Assembly: GCA_963821715.1 (NCBI GenBank)
Contig: CAWGET010000001.1
Coordinates: 540,235-604,234, forward strand
Direction: 5' to 3'
DNA from: CAWGET01 sp963821715
GTDB taxonomy: Bacteria; Bacteroidota; Ignavibacteria; Ignavibacteriales; Melioribacteraceae
DNA: 64,000 nt
Positions 17,728 through 27,752 of the stretch are shown here, piece by piece. Below the pieces are notes generated by a model that worked only from the letters and a program-made list of their open reading frames with translations, had not been told where the DNA came from and searched no databases. The number at the start of each line of letters is the position of its first letter. Positions within the stretch are counted from its first letter, which is position 1. The position numbers were made by a program, and so were the translations under genes.

Positions 17728-19134
17728 ATGCTGATTTATAATACGCTTACGAAGAAGAAAGAAGAATTTAAACCTTTGAATGAAGGTGAAGTAAATATGT
17801 ATGTTTGCGGTCCTACAGTTTACGATTATTTCCACATCGGCAACGCTCGCTCTTTTGTAATGGCCGATGTGATTTACAGATATCTTGAATATAAGGGCTA
17901 TAAAGTAAATTACGCGATGAATATTACTGATGTGGACGATAAGCTGATTAAAAAGGCGAATGAACAGGGGAAAGATATCTCTGAAATTGCCGGCAATTTT
18001 TCTCAGGCATTTTTCGATGATTTGGAAAAACTTAATGTGAAGAAAGCGAATTTATATCCGCGCGCCACCGAAAACATTCCCGAAATGATAGAATTGATTG
18101 AAGGTTTGATTGAAAACGGTAAAGCGTATGCGGTTAGCGGCGATGTTTTTTATGATGTGAGAAAATTTGAAAATTATGGAAAGCTAAGCGGCAAAAATAT
18201 TGACGAGTTGGAATCGGGGTCGCGAATTGAAGTTAACCCTGCAAAAAGAAATCCGCTTGATTTTGTTTTATGGAAGAACGCCAAAGAAGGAGAACCTTTT
18301 TGGGAAAGTCCCTGGGGAAAAGGGCGGCCCGGCTGGCACCTCGAATGTTCGGCGATGAGCATGAAGTTTTTAGGCAAGACCATTGATATTCACGCCGGGG
18401 GAACTGATTTGATCTTTCCCCATCACGAGAATGAAATTGCGCAGAGCGAAGGATGCTGCACTCCGCATTTTGTAAACTACTGGATTCATTTCGGATTTTT
18501 AAATATTCAAAATGAAAAAATGTCTAAGTCGCTCGGAAATTTTTTTACCGCGAGAGATGTGCTTAATAAGTTTAGACCGGAAACGGTGAGGTTGTTTTTT
18601 AATCAAACACATTACGCAGGGCCTTTAAGTTTTTCCGATGATCTTCTTTCCTCGGCTCAGAAAGCTGTAGAAAAAATTTATAATTTTGCGGCAGAGCTTG
18701 AAAATAAGCTGCAATCAAATATTGACGAGAGCAATGATTTTGATTTCGACTTTGACAAATTCAGCAGTAGTTTTGAAGAATCGATGGACGATAACTTCAA
18801 TACGCCTCGTGCAACGGCGGCAATTTTCGATTTTATGAGAGCAGCAAATTCCGCTATCGCCGAAAAAAATATTGATAAGAAATTTGTAACGGATGCCAAA
18901 ATTTTTCTAATTGAAACGGCGCAGGATGTTTTAGGAATTTATAATTCTGAAAAAACAAATAGAGAAGATGAAAATTCCCTAGAAAAGGAATTGATAGAAT
19001 TGTTGATCGATTTAAGAAGCGAAGCAAAGAAATCAAAAAATTATCAACTTGCCGATGATATAAGAAATAAACTGAATGAAATTGGGATAGAATTAAAAGA
19101 TACTAAAGACGGCGTAACGTTTAAAAAAGTTTAA
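17728..19134 (+). CDS. cysS: Cysteinyl-tRNA synthetase
   Basis: The enzyme charges tRNA-Cys with cysteine in the cytoplasm. The class I signatures are clear: FHIGN near residue 28 and KMSKS near 265. The zinc ligands appear in MYVCGPT, HLECSAMS and HHENEIAQSEGC. Length (468 residues) fits the family, and the C-terminal DALR and anticodon-binding region is present. The ATG at 17728 is preferred because TGGAGA lies just upstream and the protein then starts MLIYNTLT as in homologues; a TTG at 17704 would add eight residues. The gene is intact, unlike several around it. Confidence 0.95.
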   Translation: MLIYNTLTKKKEEFKPLNEGEVNMYVCGPTVYDYFHIGNARSFVMADVIYRYLEYKGYKVNYAMNITDVDDKLIKKANEQGKDISEIAGNFSQAFFDDLEKLNVKKANLYPRATENIPEMIELIEGLIENGKAYAVSGDVFYDVRKFENYGKLSGKNIDELESGSRIEVNPAKRNPLDFVLWKNAKEGEPFWESPWGKGRPGWHLECSAMSMKFLGKTIDIHAGGTDLIFPHHENEIAQSEGCCTPHFVNYWIHFGFLNIQNEKMSKSLGNFFTARDVLNKFRPETVRLFFNQTHYAGPLSFSDDLLSSAQKAVEKIYNFAAELENKLQSNIDESNDFDFDFDKFSSSFEESMDDNFNTPRATAAIFDFMRAANSAIAEKNIDKKFVTDAKIFLIETAQDVLGIYNSEKTNREDENSLEKELIELLIDLRSEAKKSKNYQLADDIRNKLNEIGIELKDTKDGVTFKKV

Positions 19135-19591
19135 TGATGAAGATAATAATTTTTGCGGGAATTTTATTATTCGTGTTAGCCGCTTTTTTCTTCGTCTGGA
19201 ATTTTTTCTTTGAAATATACGAAGTGAATTATGAATCAGAATTCGTTAATGGAAACGAGCCCTGTCTTCAAATTAAAATAAGAGCTTTTCCTGTAAACGG
19301 AATGGGAAGAGAAATTAAATTAAGAAAAGTTCCGGCAGAATATTTTTTTGATGATTCTTCTAACATAGAAATAGTGAAAGAAGATTCGGCGCAAGGATTC
19401 ATCAATCTTTAAAATTCTTGAAGGAAAAATCCCGGAAGTAACTGCGGTATCGGATTATCAGACGGCGCGCACAAAAATCTCTATTAGTTCTCACGATCAA
19501 AAAAAATGACTGTAATTTTGATGAGGTTCTAATTTCTTCCAAAGAAAAATTCTTTTTAATAGCGGAACTTCCACTAATAATAAAAGTTTAA
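19134..19591 (+). pseudogene. Small membrane-anchored protein of unknown function, two frameshifts
   Basis: The first ORF (19134-19412) encodes an N-terminal membrane segment (IIIFAGILLFVLAAFFFVW) and a short soluble region, then stops. Reading on with one base skipped near 19408 gives FKILEGKIPEVTAVSDYQ and more. A second skip in the A8 run near 19501-19506 gives a segment ending FFLIAELPLIIKV before a TAA at 19589. Together about 151 residues make a coherent protein. No family was recognised. It overlaps the last base of cysS, which suggests coupling. Confidence 0.6.
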
Positions 19592-19836
19592 ATAGAAAGC
19601 AGATGAGTTCAGTGAATTGAATTTTACTTGAAAGATCTAATTAATATATATTAGCTAGGTTTAATCTTAAAATATTTTCCCAGTTAATACTGTACAGTTT
19701 TGTGAACATAAAGTATATTTTTTAATACAAGAATTTGTAAAAAATGCCTGAATATCCTTTTTTTATGGATTTTTTTACAGGCATAATAGTTGTATAATTA
19801 TATATAATATAAAGATAAAAGTTTGAGAGGCGCAAA

Positions 19837-21027
19837 ATGAAAAAATTGGTTATGTTTTTGACGGTCGGGCTTCTCTTTTCGCTTACCGGATGTTATACGC
19901 AGCTTGCAGTAAGCGACCGGCAGACGGAAAGAGAAAGAAGCTACGAATACGAGGAAGAATATTACGGAGAAGAAAATTCGGATTATTCTGATAACTCTTA
20001 CGAGAATGAGGAATATTACGAAGACGAAGAATACGGATATCGAGATCAGGTAAATAATTATTATCTCGATTCCCGTCCATCATACAGAAGATATTATTGG
20101 GGATACCATCCGGGCGTTTCAGTATCTTTTAATTACGGATTTTACGATCCGTTCTGGTATGATTGGAATTACTACAGTTATTATCCTTATTATTACACTC
20201 CTGTTTATTATTCTTACTATCCGGGTTACTACAACAATTATTACGGATATTACAATAATTATCCGGGATATTATTATTCACCTTCAAAATATAAATACCG
20301 GACTACTTCCCACGCTTCCGCATTAAGAAATTCGAGCGGAGGAAGAAGTTACAGTTTAAGAAACAGAAGCCGGACGACTGCGCGCGATGATGTGAGCAAG
20401 ACTTCGCTTAGAGACAGAACTTCCAGAAGTTACAGAGACGGCGGAAGAGAAGTTGATCTCGACAGAACACGGGCGACGAGAAGCGGGTCTTCTTCAGGAA
20501 CGGCTTCGTCTGTTACCAAAAAGAATCAAAGAGAAAAAGAAGTTAATACAAGGTCTTCTACCAGATCTTCGGATAGAAATACGAATGTGAGAGACAGAAG
20601 TTCGAGCAGAGACAGTAAAAGCTCGAGAACGAAATCAGGAAGTACTTACAGGGATTCGAGAAGCAAAACTTCCAAAGAAGGAACTTCATCCAGAAGCGGC
20701 AGAACTTATAAAGGAAGTTCAAGCAAAGAAAAATCAAAAAGCAGCTATACTCCGCGAAGTGGGAAATCGTCTTCGAGTAAATCATCTTATAAACCAAAAT
20801 CAAGAAGTTCTTCCGGCAAAACTTATAAACCGAAGTCCAGAAGTTCTTCAAGTAAATCTTATAAGCCTAAATCGAGCGGAAGTTCAAGCAGAAGTTATTC
20901 TCCTCCGAAAAGCAGCGGATCGAAGGGTTCAAGCTATTCGGGAAGATCGTCAAGCGGAAGTTCCAGAAGTTCGGGAACTTCAAGAAGCTCCGGTTCGAGC
21001 AGAAGTTCTGGCAGAAGCAGAAGATAA
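19837..21027 (+). CDS. Low-complexity lipoprotein, Tyr-rich then Ser/Arg/Lys-rich
   Basis: A 396-residue protein with a lipobox (LFSLTGC, Cys19), so it should be an outer- or inner-membrane lipoprotein. Three compositional blocks follow. Residues 30-70 are acidic with many Glu and Tyr. Residues 75-160 are extremely Tyr-rich (YYSYYPGYYNNYYGYY-like). From about 165 to the end the chain is basic, with Ser, Arg, Lys and Gly in imperfect SSSKSYKPKS-like repeats. No known domain was seen. A GAGAGG ribosome binding site precedes the ATG. It heads a three-gene run with another lipoprotein and a FadL-like outer-membrane protein. Confidence 0.8.
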   Translation: MKKLVMFLTVGLLFSLTGCYTQLAVSDRQTERERSYEYEEEYYGEENSDYSDNSYENEEYYEDEEYGYRDQVNNYYLDSRPSYRRYYWGYHPGVSVSFNYGFYDPFWYDWNYYSYYPYYYTPVYYSYYPGYYNNYYGYYNNYPGYYYSPSKYKYRTTSHASALRNSSGGRSYSLRNRSRTTARDDVSKTSLRDRTSRSYRDGGREVDLDRTRATRSGSSSGTASSVTKKNQREKEVNTRSSTRSSDRNTNVRDRSSSRDSKSSRTKSGSTYRDSRSKTSKEGTSSRSGRTYKGSSSKEKSKSSYTPRSGKSSSSKSSYKPKSRSSSGKTYKPKSRSSSSKSYKPKSSGSSSRSYSPPKSSGSKGSSYSGRSSSGSSRSSGTSRSSGSSRSSGRSRR

Positions 21028-21033
21028 TTTAAG

Positions 21034-21375
21034 ATGAAAAAGCTTGCTTCAATATTGATATCATTCCTTTTCGTTACCGGATGCTACACTCGCATCGAGC
21101 GTCCGGTACACGATGGAGAACCGATGACGGATGAAAATGAGCTGGAAATTGTAGAAGTTGTTTATCCGGTTACTCCTCCTCAGCCGCCTGTCGCTCCGCC
21201 GTTTCAGCCTCCGGTAAAAATCAGACCGATATTTCCGGCACCGGCTCCAACACCTCCGGCAATTGAGAAAGATAGGACTAACGATAATGAAAGAAAAAGA
21301 GCAGTTAAAGATAAAGGACAAAATTTAAGAAATAATTCGGGTGAAAGATCTTCACAATCCGGGAGAAAAAGATGA
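21034..21375 (+). CDS. Small Pro-rich lipoprotein of unknown function
   Basis: A 113-residue protein with the lipobox LFVTGC (Cys17). An acidic stretch, a proline-rich segment with PVTPPQPPVAPPFQPP-like sequence and a charged tail follow. It lies six bases after the Tyr-rich lipoprotein, and both begin their mature parts with CYT. Its stop overlaps the start of the outer-membrane protein gene. The function is unknown; a linker role at the cell envelope would suit its composition. Confidence 0.75.
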   Translation: MKKLASILISFLFVTGCYTRIERPVHDGEPMTDENELEIVEVVYPVTPPQPPVAPPFQPPVKIRPIFPAPAPTPPAIEKDRTNDNERKRAVKDKGQNLRNNSGERSSQSGRKR

Positions 21376-22793
21376 AAAGAAAATTTAGTATTGTAATCGG
21401 ATTAATACTCATTTTTGCAGGCACCAGCGCCGCCCAAAATTTTAATGATGTTTTAAGATTGGCTCAGCCGGGAGTAATTTCCAGCGCACGGGCTCTGGGA
21501 ATGGGAAATACTTATTACGCCGCGGGCGATGATTATACAGCAGCAATTTTTAATCCCGCCGGCTTAGGAATGTTAAGAAGAATGGAATTCAACGGGTCAA
21601 TGAATTATAATTCGTTCAACTCAAATACTGCGTTCATTAATTCATCGCAGGATTATTCTCAAAGTTCAACAGACTTGAGCCAGATCGGGTTTGCGTTTCC
21701 GCTGCCGACTGCGCGCGGAAGTCTTGTTTTTTCGCTTGGCTATAACCAGACAAAAGTATTTAATAAAGCCGTAAAATTTGATGCTTTTAATTCTTCCAAC
21801 ACATCAATGGTTCAGTATTTAACTTCTTTAAACGATGATATTGCATACGAGCTTGGATTAAGTTACGAAACGGACGCAGGAGATCAAACAATAATTGACG
21901 GAAACTTGAACCAGAGCGGATCTATTCTGCAGGACGGCGGAATTAATGAGTGGACATTTGGCGGAGCCATTGAAGTAGCTCAAAATACCTTTTTTGGCGC
22001 GAGCCTTAATGTGCTCTCCGGAACGTTTACCAACAACCGCGAATATATAGAAGAAGATACCAGAAATTTATATCAGGGATTAGCCGACCAAAATGATATT
22101 GATACAGAGGATTTTCTAAGTTTTTACTTGAACGATATTATCGAACAGGATATTGCCGGCTGGAACGCTAAACTTGGATTTCTGTACAAAGGCGAATTTA
22201 CACGATTCGGATTTGCGATAAAATTCCCTTCAAAATTTACAATAACAGATAATTATTTTGTTGACGGCGAAGGTGATTTTCAGTACGCAACATTTTTCCT
22301 CGATCCTCCGATTGAAAGCGAGATTGAATATGATATCTCAACTCCCTATGAATTTTCCGGCGGTGTAGCTGTTGATCTGGGAGAATTAACTGCGAGCGCG
22401 GACATTACAATGATCGATTATACTCAGATGGAATTTTCCAATGGTTTGGATACCCGCGACAGAAGCGAGCAGAATAAACTTATCAAAGATCTTTTCTCGA
22501 ATGTGTTGAATTATAATCTCGGACTCGAATACGATGTTCCGCGTTCGGGTATTGTTTTGAGAGGCGGATTTATGTATCGTCCTTCAGCTTTCCAGGAAGA
22601 TCCTTCGGAATACGATAGGAAATTTTTAACAGCGGGAATCGGATTTCAGGCGAATAAATTATTTAGATTTGATGTTGGATATGCTTACGGCTGGTGGGAA
22701 GATTTCGGTGATAATTACGGAACAGATGTTTCCAGAACATTACAGGAGAACAGCGTAAATAATCTGCTCTTCTCAGTAGTTTATAATTTTTAA
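21372..22793 (+). CDS. FadL/OMPP1-like outer-membrane beta-barrel protein
   Basis: A 473-residue exported protein with a signal peptide (IVIGLILIFAGTSAAQ). The mature start, SSARALGMGNTYYAAGDDYTA followed by IFNPAGLG, is typical of the FadL/TodX group of hydrophobic-compound channels. Alternating aromatic strands and a terminal aromatic residue (VVYNF) fit an outer-membrane barrel. The start overlaps the stop of the preceding lipoprotein gene by four bases. Its substrate is unknown. Confidence 0.85.
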   Translation: MKRKFSIVIGLILIFAGTSAAQNFNDVLRLAQPGVISSARALGMGNTYYAAGDDYTAAIFNPAGLGMLRRMEFNGSMNYNSFNSNTAFINSSQDYSQSSTDLSQIGFAFPLPTARGSLVFSLGYNQTKVFNKAVKFDAFNSSNTSMVQYLTSLNDDIAYELGLSYETDAGDQTIIDGNLNQSGSILQDGGINEWTFGGAIEVAQNTFFGASLNVLSGTFTNNREYIEEDTRNLYQGLADQNDIDTEDFLSFYLNDIIEQDIAGWNAKLGFLYKGEFTRFGFAIKFPSKFTITDNYFVDGEGDFQYATFFLDPPIESEIEYDISTPYEFSGGVAVDLGELTASADITMIDYTQMEFSNGLDTRDRSEQNKLIKDLFSNVLNYNLGLEYDVPRSGIVLRGGFMYRPSAFQEDPSEYDRKFLTAGIGFQANKLFRFDVGYAYGWWEDFGDNYGTDVSRTLQENSVNNLLFSVVYNF

Positions 22794-22812
22794 TTTGAGA
22801 TTTAAAATAATT

Positions 22813-22906
22813 GTAGAGACGTAGCATACTTCGACGAGGCTCAGCAACTTGCAACGTCTCTACGTCTCTACGTCTCACATCTCACGTCTCACATCTCGCG
22901 TTTCTA
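22813..22906. repeat. Intergenic palindrome followed by short imperfect direct repeats
   Basis: GTAGAGACGT at 22813 faces ACGTCTCTAC at 22854, about 30 bases apart. The right arm runs into repeated CGTCTCTA and CGTCTCACAT units to about 22906. Similar small GTAGAGACG palindromes are widely scattered between genes in Bacteroidota. The hairpin may also end transcription of the upstream gene. Confidence 0.6.
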
Positions 22907-22957
22907 CGCTATCTTGTATTTATCCTTTTTCAATCTTATTTTAAATGATAAACATTT

Positions 22958-23923
22958 TTGGAGGAAAAAATAGAAGGCAGAATTTTCAAAACGGAAAGCA
23001 AGGACTATTATGTTCTTACCGGCGACGATAAGACTTTCCGTTGTTCACTTAGAGGAAAATTCAAGAAAGAACTGGAACTAAAAAAAGATAAACTGCTTAC
23101 CAAAGATTTTGCTGTCGTGGGAGATTATGTTGAATTTGAGACTGTTGACGAAGACAAGGGAGTAATATTTAATGTTAGGGAACGTAAATCGATTATCTCA
23201 AGAAAAGCCCCGAAAATAAAGGGCGGAAGCCGAAGAGGGGAAAGATTTCAGCAGATAATTGCCGCGAATGTCGATCAGCTTTTTGTGATTTCAAGTGCAA
23301 GCCAACCTTCGTTCAATAACAGAATTATTGACAGGCTTATTGTTGAAGGCGAAAGCTCCAAAGTTAAAACAAATATCGTCATCAATAAAATTGATCTAGA
23401 TAACAAAAACGAAATTCAGGCATGGATAGATCTTTACAGAAAAATAGGTTATGATGTTTTTCCCACCAACGGTTTAACAGGTGAAGGAATTTCGGAACTC
23501 AAAAATGAATTGTTTGGTAAAACAAGTGTATTTTGGGGTCAATCCGGAGTAGGAAAGTCAACTTTGCTAAACCAAATTTTACCCGCATTAAATTTAAAGA
23601 CGAACGAAATCAGCGATTGGAGCAGTAAAGGGAAACATACGACCGTTACTTCGCTGATGATAAAATTAGACGATTCGACTTTCGTCGTAGATACTCCGGG
23701 AATAAGAGAAATTGAACCTTTTGGTATAAGGAAGGAAGACTTAGGACATTATTTTGTCGAGTTCGAAAATTATTTGTATGATTGCAAATTTAACACCTGT
23801 ACTCATCAGCACGAACCCGGTTGCGCTGTTACCGAAAATATTGGCAAAGACATTTCAGCCGAAAGGTATCAAAGTTATTTGAATATGCTTGAAACCATTG
23901 AAGATGACATTTTTTTTGAATAA
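22958..23923 (+). CDS. rsgA: Ribosome small-subunit-dependent GTPase A
   Basis: A circularly permuted GTPase that helps mature the 30S subunit. An N-terminal OB-fold is followed by the G motifs in permuted order: NKIDL near residue 146, GQSGVGKST near 196 and DTPGIRE near 248. A C-terminal zinc site, CKFNTCTHQHEPGC, is present. Length (321) is normal. The start is uncertain. TTG at 22958 has no ribosome binding site, whereas GGAGG at 22960-22964 lies five bases before an in-frame ATA at 22970, four codons in, where an ATG would be ideal. Confidence 0.93.
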   Translation: MEEKIEGRIFKTESKDYYVLTGDDKTFRCSLRGKFKKELELKKDKLLTKDFAVVGDYVEFETVDEDKGVIFNVRERKSIISRKAPKIKGGSRRGERFQQIIAANVDQLFVISSASQPSFNNRIIDRLIVEGESSKVKTNIVINKIDLDNKNEIQAWIDLYRKIGYDVFPTNGLTGEGISELKNELFGKTSVFWGQSGVGKSTLLNQILPALNLKTNEISDWSSKGKHTTVTSLMIKLDDSTFVVDTPGIREIEPFGIRKEDLGHYFVEFENYLYDCKFNTCTHQHEPGCAVTENIGKDISAERYQSYLNMLETIEDDIFFE

Positions 23924-23991
23924 TATATAAGATTACATTTTTTGAAATAAAAGAGTTAAACTTTATTACATTTTTATCTGTTGAGAATTAA

Positions 23992-25797
23992 ATGAAAAAC
24001 ATTTTAACATATATTTTTATTCTGATAATCGCAGTCGGTTGTTCATCAAATATAAATAAAGAATCATCCGCAAAAGCCGAAGCGCAAATTGAATCCACCA
24101 CCGTTGATAAAGACAAAGCGATGGAGCATTTTATTGACGGTACAATGGCTGAACAGAAAGGCAAGTATGCAGAAGCCATTTTGGAATTTCAGGACGCGCT
24201 GAAATATGATCCGCAGCCGGGAATAAAATTCGCGCTAGCAAAAAATTATTACAGACTCGGAAAATTTTCCCTTGCCTATAAATTTGCAAATTCCGCGGTT
24301 AAAGAAGATTCTACTAATATTGAATTCAATGCTTTGCTGGCGCAGTTGTACCAGGCTGCAAATAAGCCGGATAGCTCCGCTGTGGTTTACAACCGAATTA
24401 TTTCCATCGACTCTACAAACACAACCGCATATTACAATTTGGGAATGTTGTACGAAAACGAGAAACCGATTCAGGCGCTCGAAGTTTACAATAAACTGCT
24501 TGATGTTACCGGACCGGAATGGAATGTTTTAATTAAAATAGCGGATTTGAATGAACGGCTTGGAAATGTAGATGAAACAATAGAAACGGTTGAGGACCTT
24601 GCCAAACTTGATCCGTCGAATCTCGATCTTCAAAAATTATTGATAGAATCGTATTTGAAATCAGAAAATTATGATAAAGCTTTAAATTTAAGCGATGAAA
24701 TGCTTGCCGCTTTCCCTGATGATTATTCTTTAATAGAATTAAAGGCAAACGCTCTTTTAAGAAACGGTGATGTAAAGGAAAGTCTGCAGGAGTATCTTCA
24801 GTTTATTGATAACGATGCAATCCCGCTTGATTCAAAAATACGTATCGGCGTTCATTTCCTGTCAGAGTCCGATAAAGACTCTTTGATCTTAGCTTCGACG
24901 AAAAAAATATTTACCCGGCTTGACAAAGATACAACGAACTGGCAGGTGAAAATGTATCTTGGAGAAATTTCGCTTTTAGAAAAAAACGATTCCCTCGCAG
25001 TTTTATATTTAGAAGACGCAGCTGACCTCGCTTCGTGGAACGTGGAATTATGGATGAGGCTCGGAGGATTATTATTTGATACCGGACGATATGAAAAAGC
25101 GGCTGAAGAGATGAGCGAAGCTGTAAGTAATTTCCCGGATGAATTTTCTTTAAATTTTATTCTCGGGCTTTCGCTCGCGCAGGAAGACAACCACGAAGAA
25201 GCCGAACCTTATCTTGAAAAAGCCGCCACAATAAATCCGAACGACATTTTTGCACTATCCGCTTATGCCTTCACACTGAACAGATTAGATAAGCAAGATG
25301 AAGCCCTGCGTTATTTGAAGAAAGCGGCTAAGGTTGATCCGAACGATCTTCAAGTGCTTACGATAATGGGATCGATTTACGACGCGCAAAAAGACTGGAG
25401 TAAGGTGGACGAAATTTACGAACGAGCATTGAGTATTGACCAGACAAATCCGCTTGTGCTTAATAACTACGCTTATTCGCTTGCCAGCCGCGGTAAAAAA
25501 CTTGACGACGCTTTGGATATGGTTAATGACGCTTTGGAAATGGATCCTGAAAATCCTTCTTACTTAGATACAAAAGGCTGGATTTATTTTCAAATGGGAG
25601 ATTATGAAGAAGCAAAAGAATTTGTTGAACAAGCAAATGAACTCGACGAAGGTAACGCCGAAATAATGGAGCATCTGGGCGATATATATTTTAAATTAGA
25701 TAATAAAGAAAAAGCAATTACTCTCTGGAAAAAAGCTTCGTCATTAATTGACGATAACCAGGAGATAAAAAATAAAATTGAAAAAGGTCTGCTCTAA
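23992..25797 (+). CDS. TPR-repeat lipoprotein
   Basis: A 601-residue protein with a lipobox (IIAVGCSS, Cys17). Tetratricopeptide repeats run from about residue 45 to the end, for example around AEAILEFQDALKYDP and AYYNLGMLYENEKPIQAL. Such proteins act as scaffolds for envelope complexes; no partner can be named. It overlaps the next gene by one base and starts an operon with the DUF4292 lipoprotein and the EnvC-like peptidase. Confidence 0.87.
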   Translation: MKNILTYIFILIIAVGCSSNINKESSAKAEAQIESTTVDKDKAMEHFIDGTMAEQKGKYAEAILEFQDALKYDPQPGIKFALAKNYYRLGKFSLAYKFANSAVKEDSTNIEFNALLAQLYQAANKPDSSAVVYNRIISIDSTNTTAYYNLGMLYENEKPIQALEVYNKLLDVTGPEWNVLIKIADLNERLGNVDETIETVEDLAKLDPSNLDLQKLLIESYLKSENYDKALNLSDEMLAAFPDDYSLIELKANALLRNGDVKESLQEYLQFIDNDAIPLDSKIRIGVHFLSESDKDSLILASTKKIFTRLDKDTTNWQVKMYLGEISLLEKNDSLAVLYLEDAADLASWNVELWMRLGGLLFDTGRYEKAAEEMSEAVSNFPDEFSLNFILGLSLAQEDNHEEAEPYLEKAATINPNDIFALSAYAFTLNRLDKQDEALRYLKKAAKVDPNDLQVLTIMGSIYDAQKDWSKVDEIYERALSIDQTNPLVLNNYAYSLASRGKKLDDALDMVNDALEMDPENPSYLDTKGWIYFQMGDYEEAKEFVEQANELDEGNAEIMEHLGDIYFKLDNKEKAITLWKKASSLIDDNQEIKNKIEKGLL

Positions 25798-26585
25798 TGA
25801 AAAAATATTTTGCGAAAATCTTAGTCTTCATTCTTCTTGTTTTTATTGTGCAAAATTGCGTTCCGTCAAAACCAAATATGGAAGAACGGGTTTTAACTTC
25901 GGATCGTCTGATCAAAAAACTTGAAGCTAACCGCCGGCAAATAAAAACTTTGAAAGGAACCGGAGTAATAAAAGTCCAGACTCCGCAGGTTGATGCAAAA
26001 GCAAATTTTGAAGTGATGATAAAAAAACCTGACTCGATAAAAATTTCTATTTTCGGTCCTTTCGGTATCGACCTTGCCGAAGCGCTCGTTACAAAAGATG
26101 AATATATTTTCTTCGATATAATGAAAAACAATGTATATAAAGGAAGAGTAAGCCAGGATGTGCTGAAGAGAATTTTCAAAGTTAATCTTACTTTTGACGA
26201 ATTGATAAACGCATTTGCCGGCGCGGTAAATCTAACCGACAAACTTTCTGAAGAACCCGACCTTTATAATGTGCTTGATGAAAGTTACATTCTTACTTAT
26301 AGAGATACGCTGAACTTCAAAGAAAGTGTTTACAAAATAAAAATAGACGACTTAGCGATTACGGATTACAACATCCTCACAATGAATAACGATCTGCTCC
26401 TCTCGGGAACTTATTCAGACTTCAGAAAATATGCCGACGTTCCCGTTCCATTCCAGACTAAAGTGGAAAATGTTGAAGATAATCAAACAGTAAATATCGA
26501 TTACAGGCGTGTAAACGTGAACGATGATCTGCGGGACCTTAAAATAAATATTCCGGAAGACGCAAACGTCATTCAATGGGATTAA
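25797..26585 (+). CDS. DUF4292/LolB-like envelope protein
   Basis: A 262-residue exported protein with a hydrophobic N-terminus ending in FIVQNC, an atypical lipobox with Asn before the Cys. The body has the features of the Bacteroidota DUF4292 family, which resembles LolB and LolA folds: RQIKTLKGTGVIKV, MIKKPDSIKISIFGPFGID and a C-terminal RVNVNDDLRDLKINIPEDA. A role in lipoprotein handling is only suggested by fold. It sits between the TPR lipoprotein and the EnvC-like gene, overlapping both. Confidence 0.8.
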   Translation: MKKYFAKILVFILLVFIVQNCVPSKPNMEERVLTSDRLIKKLEANRRQIKTLKGTGVIKVQTPQVDAKANFEVMIKKPDSIKISIFGPFGIDLAEALVTKDEYIFFDIMKNNVYKGRVSQDVLKRIFKVNLTFDELINAFAGAVNLTDKLSEEPDLYNVLDESYILTYRDTLNFKESVYKIKIDDLAITDYNILTMNNDLLLSGTYSDFRKYADVPVPFQTKVENVEDNQTVNIDYRRVNVNDDLRDLKINIPEDANVIQWD

Positions 26586-27750
26586 AAACAAAACAAATAA
26601 TTTTATTTCTCATTTTTCTTCCGGCTCTCTTTTTTGCCCAGAACGACGATCTCGATCAAAAAAAAGAGAGCTCGAAAAACTTCGCTCTGAGATTAATCGT
26701 CTGGAAGGTGAACTGAACGAAACCACTAGTAAGGAAAAAGAGAATCTTTCTTCGCTAAAAAAAATCGCGGAACGAAATCACCTCATAGAACAACTTATCG
26801 CAAAACTTATCGATGAAGAAAGAACAAAGACTAAAGAGATCGGTTTATTAGATCGAAAAATAAATGGTTTGGAAGAAGACATTTTCGAATTGCGCCGTCT
26901 TTATTCATCTTACGTAATATGGCTTTACAAAAACAGGGAAACGCCTTTCATCAGATATATTTTGGAAGCCGAAACATTGAACCAAGCTCTTCTACGCTAC
27001 AGATATTTTTCTATCATCACAAATAATAACGAAGCAAATTTGGAAGAACTTAAAAGCAAGATTGCAAATCTAGAAAAATTAAAAAAAGATTTGGAAATTC
27101 AGCGTCGCGAAAAAGCCCGGCTGAAAAAAGAGAGGGAAAACGAAAAAGTAGTTCTCGTTAAAAAGAAAGATGAGAAAAGTAAACTCCTTACAAAACTTCA
27201 GCAGGATCAAAGAAATATTCGTCAGGAAATTGACGACAAGAAAAAAGCCGAAGCCCGGATTCGTAATCTTATAGCGAGTCTTGTGGATGGAGGTAAGAAC
27301 GGAAAATTTAGTATTGAAGAAGAGTTCGACTACACAGGATTTGAAAAGTTTTCTGTCTTAAAAGGAAAATTGATTTGGCCGGTGGACAACGGAAAAGTGA
27401 TTCGTAAATTTGGTGAGAACACAAATAAAAAATTGAACACGGTAACACTTAGTTACGGTGTTGATATTAAAACTAAAAACAATACGATGGTAAGAGCCGT
27501 TGCCGAAGGCGTTGTTTCGGTGATCGAATGGATTCCGGGATTCGGCAGCATTATTATTGTTACTCACAACGAAAGTTTCCGGACGGTTTACGGGCACGTT
27601 TCGGATATTCGCATTGTGGAAAACAGTAAAGTTTATAAAGGCGATGTGCTTGGCGATGTTAGTGAAAGCTTGGAAGGGAATATTCTGCATTTTGAAATTT
27701 GGCGCGAGCGGAAAAATCAGAATCCTGAAGAGTGGTTAGTTCGCAGGTGA
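26576..27750 (+). pseudogene. EnvC-like murein hydrolase activator/M23 peptidase, one frameshift
   Basis: The real start is an ATG at 26576 that overlaps the upstream gene by ten bases and encodes the signal peptide IILFLIFLPALFFAQ. The frame breaks at the A8 run near 26660; one more A would continue it as RELEKLRSEINRLEGEL. The second piece runs to 27750. A long coiled coil is followed by a LytM/M23 domain with GVDIKTKNN, YGHVS and HFEIW. EnvC proteins lacking a full metal site activate amidases; whether the metal ligands are complete here was not settled. This is the only clear case in the first 50 kb where a base seems missing rather than added. Confidence 0.8.
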
Positions 27751-27752
27751 AA

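Noticed and set aside
20558..21037. Long ORFs overlapping the Ser/Arg-rich end of the lipoprotein gene
   Set aside because: The low-complexity codons keep the other frames open; composition and the ribosome binding site support only the 19837-21027 frame.
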